From contig PDHQ01000001.1 in NCBI GenBank assembly GCA_003339415.1, forward strand, positions 492,275-556,274: a DNA stretch of 64,000 nucleotides, written 5' to 3'. Source of the stretch: Ophiocordyceps camponoti-saundersi (nom. inval.) (lineage: Eukaryota; Ascomycota; Sordariomycetes; Hypocreales; Ophiocordycipitaceae). Of the stretch, positions 26,501 to 38,056 are shown piece by piece (the first letter of the stretch is position 1; the number at the start of each line of letters is the position of its first letter). The position numbers and the translations under genes were made by a program. The notes under the pieces are model-generated. The model ran no database searches and was not told the origin of the DNA. It saw only the letters and a list, made by a program, of their open reading frames with translations.

Positions 26501-27323
26501 TCATAGGATGACGCAGCAGCCGTTGCCGGATCGAGACCGCTGGCCGTCTCCGACACCCGGAGGAAGACTCTTTCCTCCGGTCTTGGGTTCTTCGTCGTCG
26601 AGGTCGGAAGGACGGATGCTCATGTGTACGACATTGGGATTCTCGTTGCTGAACTGGTATTCTGTGCGGCATCGGTTAGCAGATAGAAGTACAAGGAGAC
26701 GGCGTCGGAGCTCAAGTCGCCTAACTTTTTAGTTGCTCCTTATCCTCCAAGAGCTTTCCAAAGTGGATGAGACGGATGCTACTGGGGCTATTGGGTTTGG
26801 CCTCCCAGTCGGTCCGCCACTCCCGCAGGATCAGCTCCTTCAAGGTGTAGACGCTGATGCTGAAGGGGTCAGGGTGGCCGTCGCTGGTCTCGTCGGGTAT
26901 GACGACGTTCCTCCGGGCCAGATACTTGGCATCTATCTTGTAGGGATGGCGGCTTCCGGATGTCAACAGGAGCGTAATGATGCACACGGGACCACTGTCG
27001 CCCCCAGCAGGGGCCGCAAGCCTGTTGTCTTCTTGGGCAGGGCCGATAGCAGCCAAAGATTCGCGCCTCTGCTTGGTAGTGCTGTCTTGATCCCTCTCCT
27101 TGCCTTTTGACAACGGACGGGAGTCGGACGCGGCGTCGGGTGCGTCGTCGTCGTCGCTGTGGGAAGCCGGCGGCGCCGCGGTATCATCCCTGCCTCCAGC
27201 AGCCTCGATTTCGTCTCCGAGCCGAGACGGCTGAGCAATATCCTTCATCGGAACCATTTCTCCCATGGGCGGCAGATGCGGAGCGGCCGTCGCCGACGAC
27301 GTCTTGTGCTCGTTGGAATCCAT
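26501..27323 (-). CDS. UBL3/MUB-type membrane-anchored ubiquitin-fold protein
   Basis: Exons 26726-27323 and 26501-26661 (252 aa); the 64-bp intron (GTTAGG donor) sits inside the ubiquitin fold. The C-terminus is Gly-Cys-Cys-Val-Ile-Leu, a CaaX prenylation box ending in Leu (geranylgeranyl type) with an adjacent Cys that could be acylated; metazoan UBL3 ends the same way. The beta-grasp part (about residues 115-225) includes ITLLLTSGSRHPYKID, a LKELILREWRTDW helix, SSIRLIHFGKLLEDKEQL and VVHMSIRP. UBL3 in animals acts as a plasma-membrane modifier that sorts cargo into small vesicles. The N-terminal 110 residues are an acidic, disordered extension absent from metazoan UBL3. The frame stays open 26 codons upstream (ATG at 27401), so the start is uncertain. 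Confidence 0.85.
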
Positions 27324-27779
27324 GTTGAACAGGCAATCGCAGCGACTCGGGGCCAAGGAAGCGGCGGGAAGAGGCCGACTCAATTCATAGATCCGCGACA
27401 ACTGGGGAGGTCGAAACAGTTAAGGAAAAGACTGGGTCAGACAGGGTGTCGAGAGCGACTATTGATGGCAGGGAGATGAGATGCGAGGAGCTGCTGGTCG
27501 AGTAGCACCGAGGAAAGCGGCAAGCCCAGTGAGGACAAACAGACAAGCCGGGACGAAGAGCCCATGAAACGGGTTGACGATGGTGGGATCGTGTTTTTTT
27601 TTAAGGGGGGTGTGTATTAATTCGAGGCAAACCGCGCGAACGGGCCGGGGCTCGGCGGACGCTTTGAACGCGTCGATTCGTCAGCCCAGGGACGGGAGAG
27701 CGTCGAATAGTTCGACAGCAAATGACGGAAGGGAGAAGAAGGGGGGGGAGGGGCGGGACACGAAAGAGATGAACGGAGA

Positions 27780-27810
<31 letters not shown>

Positions 27811-28823
27811 GCCGAAAGAAATCAGGGACGGCAAGGTCAAGGAGATAGTAGGTAGTATGTAGGTAGTACCTCAGATGGATGGATTAACCTGGCCCGGAGG
27901 CCGAGGCTTTAGCGGCGCTGCGAGCGGACGGCTAAGACGCAGACGTTGAGACAAAAGAAAGAGGCGCGCCGGATGTGAGAAGAAGAAGAAGAGGAATGAT
28001 GAGGAGGAAGAATAGCAGAGGAGTATGTATGTATGTAATGTGCCGGGGGGCCAAGATGGATGCAGGAGTGAGAGAAGAGAGAGGGAGAGGGAGCGGGAGA
28101 GAGAGAAAGAGAGAGAAGAGAGGCGGAGGAGGTGGTTTCAAAGCAGCGGCCCTCTCTCTAGGCTGGGGCTGGAGATGTGGCTAAAATCCAACGTCTTGTG
28201 TACCTTGCATGTCTGCGGAGAGGAACCCAAGCGATTGTATCTCTCCGCAGCAGACGGCGCGGGCCGGACACATGTCTGGTAAGTACCGGGCTAGGTACAC
28301 CGTACTACTGCGCGGGCCAACGGGGAAGCTAAGACGCCACGTCTTCCAACGGACCTCGTCGAGAAGATGGGGATGAGAAGAGAAGAGAGAGATGAAGAGA
28401 GGGAGAGGGAGAGAGAGAGAGAGGGAGAGAGTCGGCAGAGCGTGAGACGTGCATGCATGCATATGTATCTGTTCACCAGCATGTACGTATGTAATGTGAC
28501 TTTTGTGCATGCGTTGTACATGTATTTTCTATGCATCTTCTTTATCGTGCACGGTTCGCGTGTTGTTGAAGAAGAATCGAAGCTGAAGATCAACCAGATG
28601 ATGAGGGGGAAAAACGGCGACAGATGGGAACTCGTACTTGTCTCGCATTCACTCATGCACACATATGTACCTATGTATGTATGTACATCCCATTCATTCA
28701 TTCAATCATACATACTGTATGTACATGCCCGTCGGCAGATATTATATACTACTAGGTATTCCTCCTAACTGTACGGATACGGATACACAAAGCACAGTGG
28801 CTGGCTTTCCATCTTAGCACCAC
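27324..28823. other. 1.5-kb microsatellite-rich intergenic region
   Basis: This holds the UBL3-like gene's promoter/5' UTR and the beta-adaptin 3' region. There are GA tracts at 27785-27811, 28072-28122 and 28377-28433, and GTATGTATGTA/ACATACATA runs. No gene recognised. Confidence 0.55.
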
Positions 28824-31205
28824 CTACGCCAGCAAGTCTCCGTTGCTACCGCCCCCCTCCGCCGGCTGCATCACCGCCTGTGGCGCGTGCGCGCTGACCA
28901 CGTATCCCGTCACTCCGCCCAAGCCGCCATCGTCGTCGATGCGCAGCGCCGAAAAGTAGGCGTCGGCGTCTCTTACCGCCCGGCTCACGTCGCCGTCATC
29001 CGATGTCGCCGCCGTCGTGTTCGTCGCCTTGACCGCAGCCGGTAACGGCTGAGAGAGCTCTTGCCTCTGCAGCGCCGGAGACTCCAGCAGCTTGCGCGGC
29101 CGTGCCGATCTAAACACGGCCTGCACCGGCTTCAGGTATACCGTCGCCAGCGTTCCGACGTTGAGGCACATCTCCTCCAGCGTCGCCGCCTCCAGCTGCT
29201 CCGCCTCGGTCGAAATCGCCGGTTTGGCCCCCATGACAATCTGCTTGGCCGCGTTCACGTCCGTCGACAGGAGCCGCCAGTACATGTAGGCACGGTCTCG
29301 GAGGTCCGGATTGTCCGTCTCCTCCGTCGCCCACTTGAGCACCTTGGGAACCAGCTCCTGTCCCTTGGTCGGCCGTTGAATGAAGAGCTTGACCGTCGCC
29401 GTCAGCAGTGCCAGCTGCACCTCCACCGGCTCCTCCGCAAACGAGTACAAAAAGTCCTCGAGCAGCGCCTCGCTGTTCTCGATCCGGTCCGCGTACTGCC
29501 CAATCACCCACACCATGGCCGCCTTGGCCTCGGGCTCGTCCAGCGAGTCGAGATGCTCGCATAGCGTGCTGATGATGGACTCGTACTGGTTGGGATATTT
29601 GCGGAAAATGTTCCGGATCACCACCGTCGCCTCCTGCACGATATATGTCACCTTGGTCGACACCAGGTCGAGCAGCACGTCGATGCATTGCCGCGCCGCT
29701 GGCTCGATCTTAATGGCCAGCTTCCCGATCGCCCGCACCGCCTTGCGCACAAAGTGCACATCAATCTCCGTCGCGTACTCCCTCAGCTCCGTGAGCACCT
29801 CGTCAATGTTGTTCTCGTTGGCCAGCATGAAGATGAGCTCCAACTTGGTCACCTTGACGTAGATTGGGTCGTTGTACTTGCAGAAGAATACGCGAATGTC
29901 GTTCTTGAGAACCTCGGGCCGCCGCTGCAGGATCAGCAGCGCATTGCGCAACGCCAGATACTGCACCTCCGGACCCTTGGCCAGCAACGTCACCAATGGC
30001 GGTGACAGCTTCTTGCAGAGGGCAGAGATCTGACGTTGGTCGGCAATGTAGTTCATCAGGTACAAGATGACCCGAATGCACGTCAGCACGACTGACGAGT
30101 TGGAGTGAGACAGCCGTGGGGAGATGCGTTCGGCAAGTAGCAGTGCCTCTCCCGTCTCCTGCGGCACGTACGACATCAACGCCTCGAGGATGTATGTCTG
30201 GCCCCATCTAACGTGGGCGTCAGTCACTCTTTGCTGGGACAAAACAAAACAAGGAAAAGAGACAAAAAAAGGAAACAAAAGGGTGTCAAATCTCACTCGG
30301 AGCAGTCTGGTAGCATCGACACCATCTTAGACGCGTTGCTGTAGTCGATGGTGAGTTTGATGGCATCGCTCCGTTCCCAAATGTCCATCAGCGCCGCCAG
30401 CGCGCTGGCGACGACGGTCGGATTGTCGTCTCTGAGCAGAGCGTTGAGTCGGTCGATGAGGTCGGATTGCTCCACCTGTCGATCGTGGTCGTACAACTTA
30501 GCGACGCCAAACGCGGCAGTCTTGCGCACATAGGGGTCTGCGTCTCTCAGCATGACTCGGACAATCGATACGGCTGCTTCGACGAATTCTCGGACGTGGA
30601 TATACGTCATGGTCCGCAGAGCCAGGGCTCGAACAAGAGGGTTGGGATCATCCATATCCTTCGGGGCATAGCACATCAGCCACGTTTTCTCGGCGTGTTT
30701 CGCGCCTCGTAAACGGCTCACCATTTCCAAGATGGGGATGGCTTTGGTGGCCATGTCCGGCCGTACGCGAGCGTAGTTGACGAGATAGAGGAAGCTCCTT
30801 TAGCGTGCGTTAGCATCAGGAGCCGCCGCGGCACACGCCCGACACGCACATCTTCTTAATCTCCAGGCTGGGAATCGTCATGCACCCGATGATATCAGGA
30901 AACAGGGCGACCATGTCGTTGTTGCTCATCGTCATGTTGGCGACAATCCTCTTGAGGGCAATCTTCTTGGCCGAGTAGTTTTTGTCCTTTTTGCCGCCGC
31001 TGTTGAGCTCGAGCCGCAGCTCGGCCACCTTGCCCTGCTTTCTACTCAGCTTCTCGAGCTCCCAGGACACGGCGTGCATATCGACGAAGGCCATGGCGCT
31101 ATCAACATTGGCCGTCGAGCGGTCCAGTGATGGCGTCAAGGGTCGAGGCTGGAGGCTTACTCGAGAGAAGAGCTTGGAATCACCGCCCCCATCTTTGGCC
31201 GCCAT
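28824..31205 (-). CDS. beta-adaptin, large subunit of an AP-1/AP-2 clathrin adaptor
   Basis: Exons 31161-31205, 30850-31034, 30297-30797 and 28824-30207 (704 aa). This is an alpha-solenoid adaptin trunk: LRLELNSGGKKDKNYSAKK, NMTMSNNDMVALFPDIIG, LYLVNYARVRPDMA, DPNPLVRALALRTM, DPYVRKTAAFGVAKLYD, CSEWGQTYILEAL, PRLSHSNSSVVL and FRKYPNQYESIISTLC. Beta-adaptins pair with gamma or alpha adaptin to link clathrin to cargo at the trans-Golgi/endosome (AP-1) or plasma membrane (AP-2). The sequence ends soon after the trunk and has no appendage domain, as is common in fungal beta subunits. I cannot decide securely between AP-1 and AP-2. The exon 2 acceptor (GCAG before 31034) has close alternatives, altering only one or two residues. 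Confidence 0.88.
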
Positions 31206-31783
31206 GGTGGGTTGCTATTCGTACCCAGGCTGCCTGCTGGCCAGTGACAACAATCTCACGCCCGCCGGACAGCGAGGCGGCGGCTTGGTGTGGGATAGGG
31301 TGATCTTTGACCGAGCATGCAGCCAGCCAGCCACCTCGGGTTGTCGTCGGCGTCTCGCGCTCTGAGTTTGTAGAGGGCTCGCTGTTTCATCGGTAGGACT
31401 CGATTGCCGGCTGGTGAGTTTAACACGGCGATATCTGGCCCATAAATCAGGTGCCTAGGTAGTTGTTGGATGAAGTGGAGAGAAACGTTTGATACTCTGA
31501 TGCCACGAGGCCCGTTATTTTTCCATGAGCCCTCGCAGGCCCTCGATGTCCTGACCGTCGGGGTCTGGGGGGTATTACGTCAGCTGCTCCTAGATTTAAG
31601 CTACTTGCGGGTCATCGACTCCAGCCGACAACTGTCAAGGCGTCGTGCTAACATCCAGGTACCACAACCCGTGGCTTCCACCCTTCATCCCGTCGTCATC
31701 GTCCCGAAATCCCCCAACCTTCCCTCCCTATCCTTACTGCAACGACATCGTGCCAGGCGCTTCGCTCGCTCTACCGCCACAGC
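31206..31783. promoter_or_regulatory. divergent promoter region beta-adaptin / EMC4
   Basis: 578 bp between divergent genes. No TATA box is evident, and a GTGCCTAGGTAG motif lies near 31450. Open frames crossing it lack features. Confidence 0.5.
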
Positions 31784-32451
31784 ATGGCTTCGTCTATTCC
31801 TGCGCCCGCCGCACCTCCGTGGATCGCCCAGCTCGACTCACCGCCGGCGGCCCGGAATCGCGTGCCCGGCATCCCGGACCCCCCGGGCTTCACTTCCAGC
31901 ACGTCCGGCTCCAAGGTGAGATTGATGTCTTCGGCGTGCCTAGGCCGGGAGACTGATGGATCTGTGCAGAAGAGAGATGGCAGGGTGCAGCCCAAGCGAC
32001 CAGCCCCGACGCAGGAAGAAATGGAGACGCTGAAGCTCAAGAAGGCCTGGGAGGTGGCCCTGGCGCCCGTCAAATCGCTACCCATGACGGCCATTATGAT
32101 GTACATGTCTGGCAACTCGCTGCAGATATTCAGCATCATGATGGTCTTTATGGCTTTTAAAAATCCCTTGGTCGGCCTGATGGGCACGAACCAGGCCTTT
32201 GAGAAGTTTCGCACCGACGGCAACGAGGCCAAGCTGCTGCAGACCAAGTTCGTGTACGTTGCCATGCAACTTGTGGCATTGGCAGTGGGTGTCTGGAAGG
32301 TTAATGCAATGGGTCTGCTACCGTACGTCTTATATCTTATCCTTTCAAAGGCCAGACCGAGGCTGACTACCAGGACAGGACAACTCGATCGGATTGGCTT
32401 ATGTGGGAGCCCCAAAGACTGCCTGTGGATCGGGCAATAACAGCTCTGTAA
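31784..32451 (+). CDS. EMC4: ER membrane protein complex subunit 4 (EMC4)
   Basis: Exons 31784-31915, 31970-32322 and 32379-32451 (185 aa). EMC4 is part of the ER membrane complex that inserts weakly hydrophobic and tail-anchored helices. Conserved DUF1077 features: KRPAPTQEEMETLKLKKAWEVA, LPMTAIMMYMSGNSLQIFSIM, FKNPLVGLMGTNQAF and a second hydrophobic segment followed by MGLLPTTRSDWL. The final intron is set so that GLLP joins TTRSDWL, matching the family C-terminus. Divergent from beta-adaptin; tail-to-tail with the MFS gene (stops about 150 bp apart). Confidence 0.94.
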
Positions 32452-32602
32452 AGAGGAGGTCAACAGTTACGCTGGCGGATACAGGAGCTGACGCGGTGAA
32501 GAGGAGTTGGTATTGACATTTAACGCCATTGCTATGCCTCGTGTACATGCCTCTTTTTCTCTTTCTGTATAGATTCCCATCAAATTCATCGGCCTCTGCT
32601 CA

Positions 32603-34144
32603 TTACTTCTCCAGTGATATGGTCTGACTGTCCTCGACAGCGGTCTGACGGGCCCTCTTCGCCCTCCAACGGGGACCGCACTTCTCCAATACTCTCAATC
32701 CTGCAAAGCAGATCATCATCAGCATCGCTAAAAATGTGAAGCACCAGCCTCGGCCCATGGCGTTGAGCATGTATTCGATGACGGCCGTCGCCACGGCGCC
32801 AAAAGCGCAGCGCACCAGGTTGTTGGCCGCGGCGGCCGTGGCAGGGGCGTCAGGGTTGAGGTCGACGATGAGCGTGTTGAGGACAGTGAAGGATGTTGGC
32901 ACGAGCATGCCGATGAAGAAAAGGAGCACCAGGGGTGCAGCAACGTTCGTCTCGGCCTGAAGGGTCCAGCCCCAGCCGATGAGGGCGGCAACCCCAACCA
33001 GCAAGGTGGGATACACGAGCTGAATGCGGGCTGACTCGATCGGGAAGTCGGTGAGGCTTTGACTCTTGCCGCGGGGCAGCGGCAAGCCGTGTTGGTGAGC
33101 TATCCTGCGATAGTTCCAGTCAACGACGAAGCCCTGGGCGAGACAGGCGAGACAGCAGCCGATGCCATAGGGCAGGTAGCAGAGGCCGATCTCGAGCTCG
33201 TTATACTGATAGATGGTCTTGAACAATGTTGACAGTGTGACGGACACGAGGATGAAGTTGAGGTAGATGGTGGCCGAGATGAGAAGGATGAGGCCCTCCT
33301 CCTTGCGAAAGACGATATGAAGAGTACGAAGCGGGTTCGGTAGCCGCAGATGGACTCTGGGCGCCGTGTCCGGACGCTGATTTACACCGCGACAGCGAAT
33401 GAAGTCGACGAGCGTCATGTTCCAAGTCGGCGGTGGGACGGAGCCATTGCCGACGACGGCACGGCACGTCTCGGGCACGCACAGAATCCAAGGGACGAGC
33501 CAGAGAGTGACGAATATGGCACAAAAGCAGAAGACGGACGGCCATCCCAGGAACTGACCCAAGACGCCTCCGAGGACAGGGCCCAAGGCGGCGCCAAAGT
33601 TGGCGCCGGCGTTGATAAAGCTCATGTAGACGCCCCTTTCTTCGATCGAGGCCATGTCAGCGATGACGGCGTAGCTGAGGGCCAAAGTGCCGCTGCTACC
33701 GGCCGATTGCAGACATCGGAGGACAAGGAGAGCGGCGAAGTTACGCTGCAGGGCTAGGCCGATGTTGGCAAACAGGTAGATGGTGAAGGCGACGACGAAG
33801 GCGGGTCGACGACCAGCCATGTCGCCAAAATCTCCAAAGACGGTTGGTGATAGGCCCTGGAAGACGACGTACGTCGTCAGGGTGAGGTTGATGAGCGAGA
33901 TGGACACGTCGAGGCTGTCGGCCACGGCGTTGAGGACGGGAAAGTAGATGCTGGCCGTGGAGGGCGAGATGACGCTCGAGATGGTCACCATGACCGTGAT
34001 CCATATCCGGGTCCGCCGCGAGAAGGCGCTGTACGGCGGGTCTTCCTCCTCCGGCTCTGATGACGGTGCCGGCGGCGGTGGCCGGCCGGGGCGAGGTTCG
34101 TCACCGCTAGGCTGCGGCGTGGGGCATCGGGCTTCGAGATCCAT
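32603..34144 (-). CDS. MFS multidrug transporter, DHA1 (Qdr-like)
   Basis: Single exon, 513 aa, about 12 transmembrane helices behind a Pro/Glu-rich cytosolic N-terminus. Signatures: SPSTASIYFPVLNAVADSL in TM1, motif A as FGDFGDMAGRRPAF between TM2 and TM3, and the antiporter motif C region GANFGAALGPVLGGVLG in TM5. The segment after TM6 (IRCRGVNQRPD) is the short central loop. These features fit the proton-coupled drug:H+ antiporter-1 family (Qdr/Tpo-like), exporting small toxic compounds or polyamines across the plasma membrane. Substrate cannot be told from sequence. No biosynthetic genes lie next to it. Confidence 0.88.
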   Translation of the reverse strand: MDLEARCPTPQPSGDEPRPGRPPPPAPSSEPEEEDPPYSAFSRRTRIWITVMVTISSVISPSTASIYFPVLNAVADSLDVSISLINLTLTTYVVFQGLSPTVFGDFGDMAGRRPAFVVAFTIYLFANIGLALQRNFAALLVLRCLQSAGSSGTLALSYAVIADMASIEERGVYMSFINAGANFGAALGPVLGGVLGQFLGWPSVFCFCAIFVTLWLVPWILCVPETCRAVVGNGSVPPPTWNMTLVDFIRCRGVNQRPDTAPRVHLRLPNPLRTLHIVFRKEEGLILLISATIYLNFILVSVTLSTLFKTIYQYNELEIGLCYLPYGIGCCLACLAQGFVVDWNYRRIAHQHGLPLPRGKSQSLTDFPIESARIQLVYPTLLVGVAALIGWGWTLQAETNVAAPLVLLFFIGMLVPTSFTVLNTLIVDLNPDAPATAAAANNLVRCAFGAVATAVIEYMLNAMGRGWCFTFLAMLMMICFAGLRVLEKCGPRWRAKRARQTAVEDSQTISLEK

Positions 34145-35189
34145 GGTTTTCTCTCTCTAACGCTATAGAAGGGGAGGGATAGGAATATGGAAGGGGGGGA
34201 AGAGGAAGAGGGGGAAAGAGAATTGCGTTTCGATCAAGGGACACTAACCAACTGTTTTCTCTTCATCAGATCTGGAACGCCTTCACTACCTAGGTATTTA
34301 GTGGACAGACGGCGGCTCGTCACACGTCGCCGCATGGTGGTGCATGGACACGCCTCGGGAGACTTCCGGCCGGCCAGGTTCCGAAGCAAAGGCTCATGCA
34401 AGGCATCGCAGACGAAGTCGTTTTGGCATCAGTCATGGCGGCACTTTGGATTCTTGCCGTGCCGGACGGAGACGTTTACGCATTAGCGAGGGCGATGAGA
34501 TGGAAAACAGGTACCTCGTCCTGCGGTGTCCCCTCAGATATACTCGAGTCCCGATGCCCTTTTGGCTACGACCTGAGCTGTAAGTAGCGAGGGCCAAGCA
34601 GGAGTGTGTACAGGTAGAGGTGGTACGGCGAGTGTACGGTATGACGTCGGCGGAGCAAATCCCATTGCACTTTGTTGGTGGCGTCTAGGCCTTTTGCTGG
34701 AGTGTTGAAGCGGTCAAAGGTAGGCCAGAGTTCATCTCTATAACTAACCTTTACACCTCTCTTCATACACACAATGTCGTCCTCGCAAATGCTTGATACG
34801 TGAGGAGCGTAGACGAGCAGGGAGCGGCCAATCTCCGCCGCATCTCTCAATGTGCAGGCGCCCCCCTGCAAAGGCAACTCTGCATCGAGGTGCATTGCAG
34901 TTCGAGCGGCATCAGTCGCCGACCCGCCGTTGCCGCGCCGCTTAGGGGAGACAAGAAGATGCGGCCTCCCAGTTGGTTGAGAGACCGGTTGGGAGATGGC
35001 GGGGCAGGCCTGAGTATGACGTATCCGCACTCCCAAAAAAAGACAAGAGACGGCAGGGTGTAAAAATCCCCTATCAGGCTATCAGCAGTCGCTGACTCAG
35101 TGGAGAAGGGATGACTCATCTCGTCAGAGGCCAGACAGCTATACCTCCAACCTCCTATTGTCCAGCTACGCCATTCCTGAAGGCTAGCC
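34145..35189. promoter_or_regulatory. 1-kb divergent promoter region MFS / UFE1
   Basis: No gene supported. Purine-rich sequence (GGAAGGGG..GAGGAAGAGG) lies just upstream of the MFS start. Several overlapping short open frames in both strands at 34344-35191 have no recognisable features. Confidence 0.5.
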
Positions 35190-36308
35190 ATGGCTCAAGC
35201 CATCCTTCCGTCTACCGACTTGACGCCTGATCTCAATGCGCTTCTAAGAGAACGCGGAGCGCCGGCTGCGGCGGGCAGGAAGAAGCTCGATGCCGACGCA
35301 CTTGAGGGCTTCCTAAGTGAGGCCTATCGCATCGTGCGTTTCCCACCGCATCGTCGGAGGCTGCGCGCAAACTGACAGTCGCGATCCCAGAATGCGCACA
35401 TAACCCGTCTCCACCGCGAGCTGAGGAACGTTAGACAGGCCTATTTGTCGACGGCGCGGGTCGTCGGTCGCTCAGCTCCTGGCCAGCCGCGAGTCCTGAC
35501 GGATCGCGACCGAGAGGATGTCGACGCCAACGCCAAGCAGATGATTCGCGAACTCAACGCGGGGATACGCGCCCTCGACGAGGCCGAACAGCTTCGTCGA
35601 GAGACGGAATCGGCAGTCATCCGCGGCAAGTATTCCAGCGGTTTCAGCTCCCTCAGCAGTTGGGCCTCGGGTGGCGCCTCTGCCGCCAAGTCGGCCGAAC
35701 ATGCCGCCGCCGAGGCGCGGGCGCGGCACACGGACGTTCATCGCGACGGTGTGCTCTGGTTCTTGCGGCAGCGGCTCGAGCTGTGTTGCCGCACGCAGCA
35801 GGACATGATGGAGACGAGGCTGACGCGGGAAATGGAGAAGTCGCGTGTCTTCATGCCCCCGCCGGTCGCCGACTTATACAAGTCGACCGAAGCCGCGCCG
35901 CATACGACTGCGTCGCGTGAGCCACAACCTGGTCTGACGCAGGAGCAGATCCAAATGTTCGAGGAGGACAACCATGAGATGATGGAGCACTACGAGAGCA
36001 AGCTGGACAAAGTCAGGTATGTTGGAGCGTCTCGAAGACTGTGACGACTCGAGCTAACTGAAAGCAGAACGGCCGAAAAGTCACTCGTTGAGATCTCGGA
36101 GCTGCAGTCAATGTTGGTGAATAACCTCGCGACGCAATCGGCGCACATAGAGCAGCTTGTCGCCGACTCGCTCTCGACGACGGATAATGTCGGCGGCGGC
36201 AACAAGCAGCTCAAGCAGGCGACGCAGCGACCGAGCACGGCACGCTATACCTTCTTCGCTGCCAGCGGGCTTTGCGCTTTCCTGGTGGTGTGGGACTTGC
36301 TCATATGA
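35190..36308 (+). CDS. UFE1: ER t-SNARE syntaxin-18/Ufe1
   Basis: Exons 35190-35333, 35391-36016 and 36068-36308 (336 aa). It is a Qa-SNARE for retrograde Golgi-to-ER fusion. The N-terminal syntaxin-18 region starts TDLTPDLNALLRERG and includes NAHITRLHRELRNVRQAYL. The SNARE helix spans about residues 232-295: LTQEQIQMFEEDNHEMMEHY, then SLVEISELQSMLVNNLATQSAHIEQLV, with the zero-layer Gln in LATQSAHI. A single C-terminal tail anchor (FFAASGLCAFLVVWDLLI) ends the protein, as expected for an ER tail-anchored SNARE. The second splice site rebuilds KVRTAEKSL. It is the last conserved gene before the secreted-protein island. Confidence 0.9.
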
Positions 36309-36817
36309 CGACAGCGGAGAGCTGATTGCCAATATTAGGAAGAAGGTTTTTCTCTCGAGCCAAGATGAGATCACGGGGTGATGAGTTGGGGAGTGAGTCG
36401 GATACGATATTGAAGAATGAGATCAAGGGCACTTCGCCAAGGGCACTCGGCCAAAGCAAGTTGCCGTTGCGATGCTGCGATGGAGTGTAATAATGAAACC
36501 CATGGACCTTTGTACGAGACCTTAAAGGATGAGTTTCAAGTCCTAAGCCTTGGTCTGCAACGTCCTTGTACCTGTTCTGGGGGGCTGTAGCCAGTCAGGC
36601 GTGATGGAGTGGTTGATATTGTTTGCCTGATCGGACTCGTACGTTTCGTATCCTCATTAACGCCGTCGACCTTGAGACAGAGAGAAGGGATGAGCGCCCA
36701 GACTAGACGTATAAATAGACAGGCAGCACACAGCTGGTAAGGGAAGATGATACAGGGCAGTAGTGAGAAGCCACAAACTCGTCTGCTAAAGTCCAACGCC
36801 TTGAAAACATCTACAAG
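36309..36817. other. UFE1 3' region and promoter of small secreted protein
   Basis: No gene seen. It carries a good TATA box about 100 bp before the next ATG; the rest is unremarkable. Confidence 0.5.
36710..36717 (+). promoter_or_regulatory. TATA box of small secreted protein
   Basis: TATAAATA, a consensus-like TATA element, starts 108 bp before the ATG at 36818. Such elements are typical of highly inducible genes. Confidence 0.6.
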
Positions 36818-37354
36818 ATGAAGGCTTCAAGCTTCATCGTACCCGTCGCCCTCATGGCCAACGGCGCGACAGCCGCGTTCAAGAAGTTGGTGCTGGACGA
36901 GCCGCTTGACTGGACGCCGAAAGATCATCTCTCTCGGAGGCTGATTTCCACCGACACGGGGTCGTTTGTGGATCTCAGCGCCACGGCTTGGGGGGATAGG
37001 GCGGTGAAGAAGTGCATGCAGACTCCGGGTTGTACGTCTGTTTATATCTACTCTGGTGAGTTTTCCTCTTCTCTCTCTGTCTCTATAGCAGACTTTCTTC
37101 CTGCGACGTGACAACTCGCCTAAACGTGAATCACGATGTTTTTTTTTTTCTCATGAAGATCTTGTTTGCTGTGTTCTGATGAGATGAATGACTTGGTAGT
37201 TACTGAAATTACGGGCTTCGCCGACCGGCTTTGGATCGCCTTGTTGTTTAGCGGTGCTCGTGTTAGGGCGGATGACTTTCAGAGGATTTCGGCGAGGACT
37301 ATGGTTGGGATTAGGGATGCGGCTGCTTATTATCAGCTTTCGTGGGGTGATTGA
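36818..37354 (+). CDS. small secreted protein, candidate effector
   Basis: Proposed exons 36818-37055 and 37200-37354 (130 aa). Residues 1-20 (MKASSFIVPVALMANGATAA) form a clear signal peptide. The mature part has two cysteines six residues apart (KKCMQTPGCTS) and no domain I recognise. The donor (TCTG/GTGAGT) is strong. The acceptor at 37199 (GGTAG) is chosen because it is the only nearby AG in the right phase that leads into the open 51-codon downstream frame (VTEITGFADRLWIALLFSG). Other acceptors would truncate the protein quickly. The exon 2 assignment is therefore tentative; exon 1 is more secure. It has a consensus TATA box and opens the secreted-protein island. Confidence 0.5.
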
Positions 37355-38056
37355 GAGAGAGAGAGAGAGGTCTTTTCTTAGAGGATTTATACGAGCTCTG
37401 TTGGATGTTTGATGTTGGTGATGGAAATGGGATGTCCTCTTATGGTGAGGCAGAGCAGTTTCGACAACTGGGCGAAATATGTATAGTTGCAGTTGAATGA
37501 GTAAGGTTCAAGTTATGGAGGAAGTACGGTGCGGTTGATTCACTGGGGTAAGACGAGGAGACGCGTTCCAACGCAGAGACAACCCTGTGTGATGGTTGAA
37601 AGGAAGGGTGTACAGATCATCGCTGGTAGCGAGACAGTCAACCAGCATTTGGGGAGAAGCTAAAGCTAGAGAGCATGTGCTGGTTAAAGAGACTGACCTA
37701 AACTCTCGTCAACTAGCTCATCCGCCTCGTTTCCATCAAGGCCTAGAGATGGCTGGCCTGAGACGCACATCCTCCAGCCGCCCTCGCGAGTGTGAATACC
37801 ATGCTGAACGGTGACTCTATCCATCTGCCACGCCTTCGGTGAAACACAGCGTTATCCCATCTAGCACAATCTGCCACGCGAACGCTTCGAAAATGCAGTG
37901 TCTGAGACTCGTCCACGACGGGAAAACCAGCCCATGTGATTCCATACCCTTGACCAAAGATGGATAGAGAAAAAACCATCTCGCAAAAGTCTTCTCTGAA
38001 GTGTATTGCTTCAAGCCTTCAATCTTGCACGTCGTTCTTCTTCTCATCCGGACGAG
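37355..38056. other. intergenic region upstream of chloroperoxidase
   Basis: About 700 bp with no convincing gene. A short GA run follows 37350. A 72-codon open frame at 37596-37814 lacks features. Confidence 0.5.

Noticed and set aside
34344..35191. Several 60-156-codon open frames between the MFS gene and UFE1
   Set aside because: Overlap each other on both strands, no features; treated as promoter DNA.
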